A DNA stretch of 64,000 nucleotides from Lineus longissimus (GCF_910592395.1 NC_088316.1:17298001-17362000), one strand, 5' to 3'. Positions 10,853 through 21,859 are shown, numbered from the stretch's first letter. Numbers and translations: made by a program. The notes: a model not told the origin generated them from the sequence alone.

Positions 10853-12180
10853 AGCTTGAAAGAGAGATCAAACGATACCGAACTGTCAGCATCGGTTGCC
10901 CCACCAAACACCGAGGTTGGAGCCCAATGTAGGTCAATACCGAGGCGGTATAGCCGGGGTTTTCAGTGGTGAAATGACAGCTACACCCGGTATCAATTTC
11001 ATTCTAAAACGCCCTAAAATTTATGTGTTTTAGCCATAATCCACCCCGGATCTGCTTTTGACATTCAAATGGCCTTATGTATTGTAGACTAGTACACTAT
11101 CCTGCAGTAAGTCTTATGTCAAGCCTTCGTAGCAGTCTGGCTATTCCATCGTCTGCTTGGCCAAGAATGGATGACGTCACAATGAAGCGTTTTCTTCCGG
11201 ATCCTCTGATTGACCTCATCAGGCCTGTAACAGAACACTTCGTACATAATAAGTCGGCCTTTTATTTTATAATGAAGGATGTTGTTATGTAGGGCACTTG
11301 GAATTCATTTCTCGTCACGATTTAAGATACTTGATAGTAGACCGACACACATCATCAACGCCTACTCGCAATGCATTTTGTAATCGTTATCAAGATGGAA
11401 AGAACGCCACATCAAGTCAAGACGTGATCTTATCTTCATGCCACTGTGTTGCTGATGCGAGAATATCAAACCGATTTGTATCTGAAATACATGCACCAAC
11501 GAATCGCAACAGACTTCTTCAATCTTAAAATCGACACCTGAACAAAACATTCATCAGCGTGTTAACTGTTGGGAGTATTCGTAGGAAACGGCCTTCTGGA
11601 ATTTGTCATGTTTTGATATTCTATCTTGAATTTTTTGTGCGCCAAACCTTACTTTCAGAGAAGAAAGTCTCAATGCATTGTCAGTTTTTATTCGAACGCT
11701 TAAGAATGTGAACCAGCAGTTAATTCGATTTCCGGGTCAGTGTTCTCGCCATGTTGGAGTGAAGTCATTGCAGCATTTAGCAGAATAACCATTGTTGTAT
11801 TCAACAGTCGATAATAAGAATGTTACATTGTTGGATTGCTGTCACATATCTCATACTGGTGGATCTCTACAAGAAGAAGATTTTTGAGAAAGGTAGGGTA
11901 CATATTGAACTGGCGTATCTGGGTTTCAACTCGTGGGCTCATGTCCCCGCCCCTCCATCCCAGGGAAGTTTCAAAAAGTGGGTTTAAACGTATGTTAACC
12001 ATAAGATTCACTAATAAGGGAGTTTATCTGAACTTACATACCACGGCCTATATAATGGTATGACGATTCTATGTGTTTTTATCCTGCGACGTGATCTGAA
12101 CGTATCAGGTCAATCGTCCGTGCTGCCACCTGTTGTATTAATGCACCAGTAACAAAGGTAAGGTCTTGGGGATTGTGGCT
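10853..12180. other. Intergenic stretch between peptide gene and SINE/LINE
   Basis: No convincing exon is seen. Bases 12108-12152 carry, in inverted orientation, a diverged segment also present at about 34587-34635, so at least part of this stretch is dispersed repeat. A missing 5' exon of the tyrosine-motif membrane protein could lie here, but I cannot identify one. Confidence 0.35.
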
Positions 12181-12185
12181 AGAAC

Positions 12186-12257
12186 GGCTCGTTGGTCTGA
12201 TGGTACGATTCTCGCTTCGGCTGCGAGAGGTCCCGGGTTCAACTCCCGGCAAATCCT
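12186..12257 (+). repeat. tRNA-Pro(CGG)-like SINE head or tRNA pseudogene
   Basis: GGCTCGTTGGTCTGATGG (A-box region), an anticodon arm CTCGC/GCGAG around a CGG anticodon, and GGTCCCGGGTTCAACTCCC (T arm / B box) match a proline tRNA closely. The 3' side (CAAATCC) no longer pairs with the 5' GGCTCGT acceptor strand, so it is not a working tRNA. It is best read as a tRNA-derived SINE head, on the opposite strand to the adjacent LINE. Confidence 0.6.
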
Positions 12258-12324
12258 TTTGTTTTGATAAGTTGGCCAAACCGGTTGTATCAATTTTACA
12301 CTGCAGGTGAGGTGGCAGGGGATC

Positions 12325-14290
12325 CTGAATGAATGAATGAATATAAGAATTTCTATAGCGCCTGAATTAAAAGAAAAACTTAAATTCTCAGGCGCTTTAC
12401 AAAGCAAAACACTCCCTGAAAAGGTGTTGTTTCAGGAGAGTTTTGAAAATGTCTATGGAACCAGCAAGCCTGATGTTGGAAGGTAGCTGGTTCCATAGAA
12501 CCGGTGATGACTTGTTAAAAGAACGGTCACCAAAGGTTTTGCACTTAGTGCGAGGGACCACCAAAGTTGGAGCAACAGAGCGGAGATGGTAGGTGGAATG
12601 GTGCCTCAGTCTGACCATATCACACAGGTACGCAGGTGCGACTCCATGTATTGCCTTATATGTAAATAAAAGCACTTTGAAAACAATCCTGTATTTAACA
12701 GGAAGCCAATGGAGTCGCATGAGAACCGGTGTGATACGATCAAACCGCGGCACCAGACACACAACGCGAGCTGCAGCATTAAGTGCACGCTGCAGTCTGG
12801 AGAGTTGATGTGTAGAAATGCCATATAGAAGGGAATTACAATAATCAATGTGAGAAGTGACAATGGCATGAACAAGAGTGGTGGTTGACTCAGGACTGAG
12901 GAACCGTCGAATTTGGCGGATCTTATAAAGACCCAGGAAAGCCTTGGACTGGAGCAGACCCTACTAACATGGGTTTCCATAGACATGTTTTTGTCAAAGT
13001 AAACACCAAGGTTTCGTACCGATTCGACAGGTGAAATTGAGGCCTCCCCCACTCTGATTGGACCCATATCTACCTTCTGGAGCATTTGTCTAGAACCGAT
13101 AAAAATGAACTCTGTCTTAAGATCATTGATGAGGAGCTCGTTCTCGATCATCCACGCACGGACATCAGCTACACATGCTTCCGTTTCGCACACAGCTCTC
13201 TGCTGGTTAGTAGATGCCAAAGGACGGAAAGACATATAGAGCTGATTGTCGTCTGAATAGCCATGTGCATCTGGCAAGTGACGTGAAATGATGTGATAAA
13301 GCCTTGACATATAGAACAAAAAGAGGATGGGTCCAAGGCAACTGCCCTGTGGAACACCACAATGGAGTGAAAAATGCTTAGATTTGCTACCATTGATGAC
13401 GACACACTGCTCTCTATTAGAGAGATAAGACTTCAGCCACTGAAGGCAAAGGCCAGTGACGCCAAAATCTGTCTCCATGGTTTGAAGCAATATTATGTCT
13501 ACATCAACCGTATCAAACGCGGCACTTAGATCTAGCAAGACTAGCAAGCAGACTTCCTGATTGTCCATTTTCATAAGAATGTCACTTTGAATCTTCAGAA
13601 GAGCAGTCTCTGTCGAGTGGTTCTTGCGGTATGCGGACTGGACTGCTGGTAGTGGGGCAGAGTTATCACTGTGGACCATTAGCTGGTCAACTACTACCCT
13701 CTCAACAAGCTTAGACACAAATGCTAAGTTGCTAACCGGCCTAACGTTGGAAAAGGTCCGATCAAGTCCTGCTTTCTTTAACAAAGGCGATACCAGGGCA
13801 CACTTCCATTCAGTAGGAACTCGAGCATCCTGTAGCGAGAGATTCACGATGCGAGCGATGACTGGTAACAGAGAGTCAACACATAGCTTAAGCATTCAGG
13901 TCGTTGGGATCGGATCGAGCGAACAGCTCGCGCTTGAGGACTTCATGATCAGTTTTCGAATTTGCTCGTCGGACACTGTACTAAAAGCATTAATTGACTT
14001 CTCTGCTGTAGGAGCAGAGACAATGGGACAGTTAACTGTGACTGCCCTGATTTTGCTTTTAATAATGTCAACTTTACGGACGAAAAAATCACCGAAGTCA
14101 TTCGCGAGAACAGCAGGATCAGCATGATCCGGCAATGTGACCGACTGTTTTTCACTACATAACGAGTTAACAACCCGAGATAACTTCCTCGAATCCCCTT
14201 GACACTGTGCGATTTCATTTGAGTATATAAGCACGCCAGGCGAGATTCAGTTGGACGGAGTAGAGATTACGCACTTTGCGGTAAGCTTGT
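12325..14290 (-). mobile_element. CR1/L2-like LINE, 5'-truncated and broken
   Basis: Read on the minus strand, this is the reverse transcriptase half of a non-LTR retrotransposon of the Jockey superfamily, CR1/L2 type. The body runs to about 14290. The endonuclease domain and 5' UTR are absent. The 3' end has a short UTR with a GCGCCTGA/TCAGGCGC stem (12358-12395) and a tail of ATTC repeats (about 12327-12342). Such hairpin plus short-repeat tails are typical of this group. Confidence 0.8.
12397..14234 (-). pseudogene. LINE reverse transcriptase ORF, with nonsense codon and frameshift
   Basis: Motifs in order on the minus strand: SCSLDPIPT before the RT core (about 13900), [23 protein letters not shown] (motif A), [18 protein letters not shown] at the catalytic site (usual form YADD, both Asp kept), RNLGVYFD, then [24 protein letters not shown] and LWNQLPSNIR in the C-terminal part to TAA at 12397. 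Two lesions make it inactive. One is an in-frame TGA at about 13896-13898 just after LDPIPTT. The other is a frame change near 12950-12990, after HVSRVC, where the expected C-terminal reading moves to another frame. It is a fossil copy. Confidence 0.85.
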
Positions 14291-14578
14291 GCCGCAGAAG
14301 GTGAAGCGTGACGATCCTGGGAGGGAAGGTTGCTTGTTCCCCATTCTCCATGGATGCAATAAATCTTCTAATGAAGGATACTCTTTTCTATACGATTTTA
14401 TTTCAACTGTTACCGAAAGTTAGGGAAATTTGTTTGTAAATCTGTATTTGAGAAGTTATCAAATGTTGTTGAATCCTAGTTTATGGCTAAACTGAAGCCA
14501 ACAAATCAAATGAAACGTTTACACGAAAAATCCATGCCGATCCACCGTCGTTGTGCGTATGTCCATCCTTCAAAAGGA

Positions 14579-14621
14579 GGAGACTTTAGGACTGATATTC
14601 ACCGCCGATAAGTCGGCATGC
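14579..14621 (+). repeat. Dispersed 43-bp repeat, copy 1
   Basis: This segment, beginning GGAGACTTTAGGACTGATA and ending AAGTCGGCATGC, recurs at 30301-30343 with two mismatches. Flanks differ. A CATGCCGA/TCGGCATG inverted pair (14533-14540 / 14613-14620) brackets copy 1. Confidence 0.6.
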
Positions 14622-14671
14622 GAGAAATCCTGATGAAGGAGACGGTGATAAGATTATACATTGCTTTCCAG

Positions 14672-16469
14672 GTGAGACATGGTTGATCGCCAGCTCCATA
14701 GGATGTTCATGTGTAGTCTTCCTGTTTTTCGTGATCATCCTCGGCGCGGTATTACATCATAAGTTCCACAAGTAAGCGATTTTCTCTCATTATAAACTTT
14801 TCTCTATCTAGCCATCGCGATACTGCAAAATTGGAAAGAAAATGCACGTAGGCAGATCTATATGTCCATCCTGATGTACATAATACATTTTGTTCAAAGA
14901 ACAAATAGAAGGGGCATGTCTGGAACGAACGTTCCTCAAATAAACTGCACTAAGAAGAGAACGTGTATACAAACCAGAAATCGAAAATGGAACATGTGAG
15001 GGAACGTTCTTCAAATTATGACAGGGAACGTATATGAAACAAGTCCATCAAAAGAGTAATGAGAAGGGAACGTGTATGAAAAAAGGGTCCTCAAATGAGT
15101 AGGGGAATGTGTATGGAAACACGTATAAAAAATTAGTAATAATAATGATAAGGGAACGTGAATGGAAAAAAGAAAAGAATAAAGAATTTAATGGTAGTCG
15201 GTATTTTGTATTCGCAAGTCCGTTCACTTTCAGGAGACGACGAGTAAATGTGGCCCCTTCCAGAAATTCGGTCATCGATAGAGATCGAGGAGCTTCAGAC
15301 AATAGTTGGCGAGGTAATTAAAATGCTGCGATAATGGGTGTGCCCCTCTTTTTATGATTTAATGGTTCATTACATTCAATCACGGGCTGATATTGACAGT
15401 TTTGATTCACGATGGATTAAGACAAGGAAGAACACCTTATACGGCATTGAACAAAATGTGATCCTCGATGCGGGGGTGTCACTTCTTAAATTGTTTTTTA
15501 CTTCCAGGTCATATGAACCAGGAACTGACAGTCGTCAGCCGAGCAAACCTCGTTGACAACGAAGTGACAGCTGCCTCAAGTTCAACTAGATTTGAAGAAA
15601 TTGACTTGAACAGCGAATATGAGACGATCTTCCCTATCCTCGGACGACCAATTAAGCCGTACACGTACCCAAGGCGGGAGAAGCCGCCAAGAAAACCGCG
15701 GAAGCATGAGGTCCCAGTGATGGGCTCGAACGCTGCAATTTCGCTGGCCACCAGCGGGGCGGCGATCAAGGACGGGTCGGGATATCTGGAGGTGACCGAG
15801 ACCGGCGGTGCGACCTACTTGACTATTATCGATGCTTCGGTGCAAGTGCCGGCTAGGCAAGACGGTATTGCTGAGTCAGAGCCTGGGGATGGTTACCTAG
15901 AGGTGGATGCCCTGAAAAACCAAGGGGACCCGGTCTATTTATCAATGGCGCAGAACCAAGCGGATCCCGTTTACCTACCAATGCATGGAGACGCGTCACA
16001 GGCATTGTACACCAGGATGGAGAAAAGCAATGATGAGGATGATTACACTGATATGAAAAACAAAGAAGGCTATGCCAATCTGCCGGAAGAAGGGGCGCAC
16101 TATGTCAATGTGCAAGGGGAAGGAATAGGTCAAAATGGGGTCACGGTCACGCAGAAGACGGCAGACGCGACAGAGCAAGCGTCGTCTGCTTTCAATTCCG
16201 CGCGAGCGTTGATAGAGGAATCGTTTAAGAGGCGGTCTCGGTCAGTGTCAAAAGATCCCGAATATTCGACGATGAGGAACACTGGACGTGCGCATAGTGA
16301 CGCTTATTATATTAGTATCAAACCAGACGGGAGAATTTCCTGGGCGTCGGACGATGATGGCTACCTGCGAGCGAGGTATCCGTCGGAATCAGATGGAGCT
16401 CTGCCCTCACCAATCGCCATCGCTGACCCAAACAGTCGGACGCACGAAAACGCGTATAAACGTTATTAA
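14672..16469 (+). CDS. Single-pass membrane protein with dense SH2-type tyrosine motifs (C-terminal part)
   Basis: Three exons in consistent phase: 14672-14771, 15234-15313, 15508-16469, encoding 379 aa to TAA. The first visible exon carries one hydrophobic span (WLIASSIGCSCVVFLFFVII) followed by a basic stop-transfer stretch (HHKFHKRRR), so the remaining 340 or so residues should be cytoplasmic. The tail holds at least twelve tyrosine motifs: five YxxM (YLSM, YLPM, YTRM, YTDM, YSTM), two YxN (YANL, YVNV), YLEV twice, YLTI, YISI and YLRA. By established SH2 specificity, phospho-YxxM recruits PI3K p85 and phospho-YxN recruits Grb2. A proline/lysine-rich patch (about 15660-15710) follows the membrane. 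No kinase domain is present. The exon(s) for the extracellular side are not found; they must lie upstream, perhaps beyond the LINE. A receptor or transmembrane docking adaptor is inferred, and no orthologue is recognised. Confidence 0.75.
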
Positions 16470-16748
16470 GACTAGTAAACGATTGTTTATTCAAGTGGTG
16501 AAACTATATGTACATTCGAGAATTTTACCATGTAACACTGTTCATCTTGGAGTCATAAGCCACAACCTCTCCTACCACCGTGTACATTTGCCAAAAGTCT
16601 TAGGATGAGCAGAAAATAGAATGCTATTAGGCTAGAAGAGGGAGATGGGCATTGTGGTTAGAGTGCAAAATAATAATCGGGATTATGGGATAGTAGATAT
16701 ATCAAAGAAATTTGTCATGTATCTAGATTTGAAAAGTTACATTGTCTT

Positions 16749-16754
16749 AATAAA
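16749..16754 (+). terminator. Poly(A) signal of the tyrosine-motif protein gene
   Basis: AATAAA, 280 bases after the TAA stop and just before the minisatellite begins. Confidence 0.6.
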
Positions 16755-16804
16755 TCAAGTTTTTTTGTTGTTGTGATATTCCTGATATTTGTGCTTTACA
16801 CCTA

Positions 16805-17947
16805 GCCTGGTTGTGACCGTCTCATCTCTCTCACCATGCTGTCATTACAGTGGAGCAGCCAGGACTGATTCGGCCTGGCTGCGACTGTCTCATCTCCCTC
16901 ACCATGTTGACAACTTGGCAGAGCAGCAAAGATTGATTTCGGCCTGGCTGTGACCGTCTCATCTCTCTCACCTTGTCAACAGGGTGGAGCAGCCAGGACT
17001 GATTCGCCTGGCTGTGACTGTCTCATCTCTCTCACCATATCAACAACTAGGCAGTGCGGTGAAGACTGATGTGGCCTGGCTGTGACCGTCTCATCTGACT
17101 CATCATGTTGTCAACACGGTGGAGCAGCCAGGTCTGATTCGGCCTGGCTGTGACTGTCTCATCTCCCTCACCATGTTGACAACTTGGCAGAGCAGCAAAG
17201 ATTGATTTCGGCCTGGCTGTGACCGTCTCATCTCTCTCACGCACCTTGTCAACAGGGTGGAGCAGCTAGGACTGATTCGGCCTGGCTGTGACTGTCTCAT
17301 CACTCGCATCATGTTGTCAGTACGGTGGAGCAGCCAGGATTGATTCGGCCTGGCTGTGACTTCCTCACCTCTCTCATCATGTTGTCAGCACGGTGGAGCA
17401 GCCAGGATTGATTCGGCCTGGCTGTGACTTCCTCATCTCTCTCATCATGTTGTCAACACGGTGGAGCAGCCAGGACTGATTCGGCCTGGCTGTGACTGCC
17501 TCATCTCTCTCACCATGTTGACAACTTGGCAGAGCAGCCAAGACTGATTTGGCCTGGCTGTGACTGTCTCATATCTCTCACCATAACACGGTGGAGCAGC
17601 CAGAACTGATTCGGCCTGGCTCTGACTGTCTCATCTCTCTCGCCTTATTAACAACTAGGCAGTGCGGCGAAGATTGATGCGGCCTGGCTGTGACTGTCTC
17701 ATCACTCGCATCATGTTGTCAACACGGTGGAGCAGCCAGGACTGATTCGGCCTGGTTGTGACTTCCTCATCTCTCTCATCATGTTGTCAACACGGTGGAG
17801 CAGCCAGGACTGATTCGGCCTGGCTGTGACTTCCTCATCTCTCTCACCATGTTGACAACTTGGCAGAGCAGCCAAGACTTTTTGTGCCTGGCTGTGACTG
17901 TCTCATCTCTTTCATCATGTTGTCAGCACGATGGAGGAGCCAGGACT
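16805..17947. repeat. 68-bp minisatellite, about 17 copies
   Basis: Units begin GCCTGGCTGTGACTGTCTCA and start at 16805, 16873, 16942, 17006, 17074, 17142, 17211, 17280, 17348, 17416, 17484, 17552, 17614, 17682, 17750, 17818 and 17886. Spacing is 68 or 69, with units of 64 and 62 where bases were lost. Two main unit types occur, one with ACAACTTGGCAGAGCAGC and one with ACACGGTGGAGCAGCC. Across each unit border AGCCAGG pairs with CCTGGCT, so every copy can form a small hairpin. Confidence 0.9.
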
Positions 17948-18003
17948 GTCAAACAGTTGTGTGAGCTCACTAGAGCTTGCACTTACATAATAGTGTAAAA
18001 CTA

Positions 18004-18037
18004 AAATTTATATAATATATATATATGTATATAAAAC
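18004..18037. repeat. AT dinucleotide-rich tract
   Basis: A run of TATATA about 30 bases long separates the minisatellite region from the palindromic satellite. It is low-complexity DNA. Confidence 0.7.
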
Positions 18038-18554
18038 CGTCATCGGATGCGCATCCGATATGCCACGAGATCCTTTACCGTCAATTCCCTTACCGTCTTC
18101 GGATGCGCATCCGATATGCCACGAGATCCTTTACCGTCAATTCCCTTACCGTCTTCGGATGCGCATCCGATATGCCACGAGATCCTTCACCGTCAATTCC
18201 CTTACCGTCTTCGGATGCGCATCCGATATGCCACGAGATCCTTTACCGTCAATTTCTTTACCGTCATCGGATGCGCATCCGATATGCCACGAGATCCTTC
18301 ACCGTCAATTCCCTTACCGTCTTCGGATGCGCATCCGATATGCCACGAGATCCTTTACCGTCAATTTCTTTACCGTCATCGGATGCGCATCCGATATGCC
18401 ACGAGATCCTTCACCGTCAATTCCCTTACCGTCTTCGGATGCGCATCCGATATGCCACGAGATCCTTTACCGTCAATTTCTTTACCGTCATCGGATGCGC
18501 ATCCGATATGCCACGAGTTTTTTTGTTACCTCACCGTCAATTCCTATACCGTCA
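18038..18554. repeat. 56-bp satellite built on a 16-bp perfect palindrome
   Basis: Nine units each contain TCGGATGCGCATCCGA, which equals its own reverse complement, starting at 18043, 18099, 18155, 18211, 18267, 18323, 18379, 18435 and 18491 (exact 56-bp steps). A tenth degenerate unit follows at about 18550. Variants CATCGG/CTTCGG and CAATTCCC/CAATTTCT alternate in later units, suggesting growth by dimers. The unit has no stop in any + frame, so long overlapping ORFs arise by chance. Confidence 0.93.
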
Positions 18555-19684
18555 TGGATGCCACGAGCTTTGTTCGCGTTGTAAAGGTTTCGGGGATACG
18601 ACTAATGCATGCGAGCACCGTCGGCGGAACCCCAAACCGCCCTCTCGATCTATCCGTAAGAACAAATCACTCTCGTGACCGTCACATTTACGGACTCCGG
18701 ACCTCCAGACTTTAGAGACCGAGCTTTTCTTTACCTTACAATTACTGTATACTCGGCGCCTCACTTATATGTGTTGTTTTTTTCACATACATTGTTCTCG
18801 TGGTTTACGGAAAAGTAGGCCTAAAATGTTATAGTGTCTAAAAACAATATTCAGTTAATGGAATTACACTTTTTTCCATTACTGCTTGCTTGATATTGCC
18901 CTAACAACTTTTTCATGAATCAATTTTGAGCATTATGTTTACAACGTAGTTATTATAGCACGAATTATGAGTCTAAAATGCCAAATACTTGCAACTATTA
19001 TGTTAATCACTGAAATCTTAGTGTACTAATTGCTCGCTATAAGCTAGGTTATTGCGCCCCTAAACCAACGTACTGACAACGCTACCTCCCCGGAACTCAA
19101 ACTTTAACGTGAGTTAATTGTAATCTTACTCTCTATATACCAAAGTGATTTACCTAGGAATACAGTTGCACTTCACTGAAAACTAATGATGTGTTGATGA
19201 GTTCAATGAATCCTTCGATTCCTTTGGTTTTCTTGGCGAACTGACAATCAATGACCCGTTGACGTGTACCTGCAATACGCCATTGCCGTAGTGTGTAAAC
19301 AGATCTATTTTTGGACGAAACTCAGCCCCTCACAAACTTTGGTCCATTTCGCCAATGATGACACTGCTTCTAGATTGTACCACAGCACTTTAAGCTGTAG
19401 CAGCGCTAAGCAAGAGTCATGAAGACAAATGTCCGCTGCCAGCCGCTGCTGGACCAACCCCCTCGCCCGCCCCCCATCATGATATCAGATTCAGAGGCCT
19501 GGCTGAGCCCTGTGATTTAGCCAAATTCAATATGATTCTTTTCTACTGCGATGTTAAGGCCCTTGTGTCATGCAGCGTATTCGGTAGCACCGGTACACAA
19601 CTTATGTTAAACCGCGACGTCTGCTGCAATTCAAATTGCATGACGCCAACGGAATTGTGACAACTTGTTTCTCAAATCTTTTAG
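18555..19684. other. Stretch with no confident gene
   Basis: An open stretch at about 19419-19488 starting MKTNVRCQPLL is compositionally coding-like and could be a first exon of the candidate gene at 19685-20459. Its donor (CCT|GTGATT) gives the wrong phase for joining, so it is not included. The rest shows nothing recognisable. Confidence 0.3.
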
Positions 19685-20459
19685 TGAACAGTGATCACGG
19701 GCTGTGGGAATTGCGAAGGGATGGTGTAGAGTATCGCCACAACAATGTTGATATGATCACTCGTCGTTTCAGCGGGCATGACTTGGTACATCCAGTGACC
19801 CAGCAAAAAGTAGCCCTGGTACAGCCAGAAGTAGCAACAAATCGCAAAAGGGGATCCTTGTCTGACTGGTGGCTGGACCACAATGGTAGGTCACCATCAA
19901 ATAAGGGAGTGGATCCAGCACAGCTGGAAGAGGGGGCCCCGTTGAGGGCGAAGCCTGAATATGGTGAGGGCTCGCCCTCACAATCACATGAAAGCGCAGT
20001 AGGCGCTCACCCACGAAGGGAGGTCTGGGGGTCTCCAGCAGGAAAATTTTGAAACTGAGATGCTCTCAGATGCGTTTCCCAAGTGTCTGAGAGACGATGT
20101 TTACTCGTTAATTCACTGCAAAGAAATGCATAACGAAAAAGCCACCTAGGTTTTCTTCTTTGGGTTGTGAGGAGAATATTTCAAATCATTTGAGCAGCAG
20201 TGTCTAACCTACAACGCCGTCAATGATTTCCACTGTGTTTTTGTTTTCACTGTTTCAGACACTAGTCCATAGTGTGTCGTGTAGATTCACGCTGGTCTTG
20301 CTCTTCGATCTTGTCACGTCACATCCTTGTCCCTTGCTCTGCCACAATCATGTACTGTATTGAATTGAATTCTATTTTCTGTCTTCAGAAAATCTAGGAA
20401 GAAGTCGCCACCCACTGATGATCTCATCCACGTTTACCAAAGACTCCAAAGCAGTGTAG
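19685..20459 (+). CDS. Candidate two-exon 3' part of an unrecognised gene
   Basis: Exon 19685-19885 (after TTTTAG, donor GTAGGT) and exon 20389-20459 (after TCTTCAG) join in phase 1 and end at TAG. They read about 90 aa, including LWELRRDGVEYRHNNVD, HPVTQQKVALVQPE, SLSDWWLDH and RSRHPLMISSTFT. Codon character and residue composition look like protein rather than repeat. No domain is recognised and the upstream exon is missing. A second frame of the last exon is also open (KSRKKSPPTDDLIHVYQRLQ, stop at about 20510), so the terminal reading is uncertain. The intron holds repeat-like DNA at about 19940-20110. Confidence 0.35.
19940..20110. repeat. Probable dispersed repeat fragment
   Basis: The stretch with GGGAGGTCTGGGGGTCTCC followed by GGAAAATTTTGAAA has the look of non-autonomous transposon ends common in marine invertebrate genomes. 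This is recognised by style only, with no second copy in the window. Confidence 0.3.
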
Positions 20460-21420
20460 GAGAGGAATGGTGGCCTGTTCGAACAGGCATGGACTGAATC
20501 GCCAGCTCTCATCTCCTAGTCACTCCGATGGCCTCGTGTCGCTCCTCGATCAACAGCGATTTCAATGAATGATGCGTTGATGTGGGCAAAAAGTGAATCC
20601 TTTCTCGCCTTTGAACTCTGGTGTTCGTCGTATCAATCCATTTTGATTGCCGAGCAACTTGTGGGCACATCTCAACTTGTTAGTGGGAAGTAATTTGCAA
20701 TAGAGTGACTTACTTTTATGGGCAGAGACCTGTATTCATCCACGACCGGAAGTGTGGCACAGTCACATAGAGCTTATCAAAATGTCAAGTTGTGGTAAAT
20801 ACATGGCTGGGATGGACCAAAGTGGAATTAATTCTCAATCTGTGGTTGATTCTTAATCTACAAAGTCAGGCCATCACAGAAATATGCTTTTTGATAATAT
20901 ATTTAAGAAAATGTGGTCTCACTGGTCAGTTTAGAACTTGTACTTTGACAGGGCCATATCAATGCGCCAGTGACGTTTTGATGGATATGGTGTACGGAAA
21001 TCTCTTTTTCTCAGGCAATCGGTATTGGAATTTTTTAAAACTTTATTATGCTATTGGCAAAGGGTTCTTCTTGACACATATAAAATTTTGTGCAGATTGA
21101 TTGGTCCAATGAGTACTTTTTTTACCAAAACCTATGCACAACAATGTACACGTAATGTACACATGTTTTAATAGAGGACTCTGGCCTTATTGCTATATTT
21201 TTTTATTTTTTTTTCACTTTACATCATTGTTATTTTGAAAAATCCTGCCAAAATTCTGTTGACTGTTTGTTGTCGACAAGAGTCTATGTTTCATGAATAA
21301 CAAGGCTGTGTTCTGTACATTGTATTCCGTCTTCTTTAGTCTCCTGTCTTTGCATCTGTTTTCATTATTTTGTTGCCTTGCAACGTTAAGTCGGTGAATT
21401 GGTTTGGATGGAGATGACCC
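20460..21420. other. Stretch with no gene seen
   Basis: AT-rich DNA with short ORFs that lack coding character. It may include the 3' UTR of the candidate gene ending at 20459. Confidence 0.3.
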
Positions 21421-21435
21421 TTAAGAAAAAAATCT

Positions 21436-21620
21436 CAGATTCACCATGGTAAAATCGGAGTTGACCATGCTCACCATGGTGAATGCAGCAGCGTTCACCA
21501 TGGTGAATTCAAAGTTTACCATGCTCACCATGAATGTAGAATTTACCATGCTCACCATGGTAAAATATTTCACCGTCCCAATTCACTATGGTGAAGTGCT
21601 GTCAGATTGCCATGGTGAAA
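21436..21620. repeat. Cluster of CACCATGGTG palindromes
   Basis: Full or near copies of TTCACCATGGTGAA occur about six times within 185 bp, with TTTACCATGCTCACCATG linkers repeated between them. Each full copy is self-complementary. The spacing is irregular, so it is not a strict tandem array. Confidence 0.7.
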
Positions 21621-21859
21621 TTGAGACACATTATTTTATCCTTAGGGTAGGCCCCCTACACCAACACCTAACACTTTCTCAACCCCAATACTTGACCTGA
21701 CCCAATGTATGTCTGCCCTTATCAGCCCAGAAACTCCCCAACCCAAGCAAAATCATGAAGCCCATCGCACTATTGTCCGTCTTCTGTCATGGTACAGGCA
21801 ACGGCAATTGCGATTGGTGAAATCCCAATATCTTTCTGTCTGCATGGTCTGTGGGATGT

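Noticed and set aside
12186-12257. Functional tRNA-Pro gene
   Set aside because: The anticodon and T arms are good but the 3' acceptor strand does not pair with the 5' strand, so it is a SINE head or pseudogene.
12606-13895. A 429-codon intact minus-strand protein gene
   Set aside because: It is the LINE reverse transcriptase. Its last 100 or so codons are out of frame with the element's true C-terminus.
13624-14127. 167-codon + ORF
   Set aside because: Antisense shadow of the LINE reverse transcriptase.
17047-17312. Minus-strand ORFs with repeated QPGR/GRI peptides
   Set aside because: They lie wholly within the 68-bp minisatellite and follow its period.
18025-18715. Three overlapping ORFs of 174-222 codons on the + strand
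   Set aside because: They are three frames of the same 56-bp satellite, whose unit contains no stop in any + frame. Length is an effect of the repeat, not coding.
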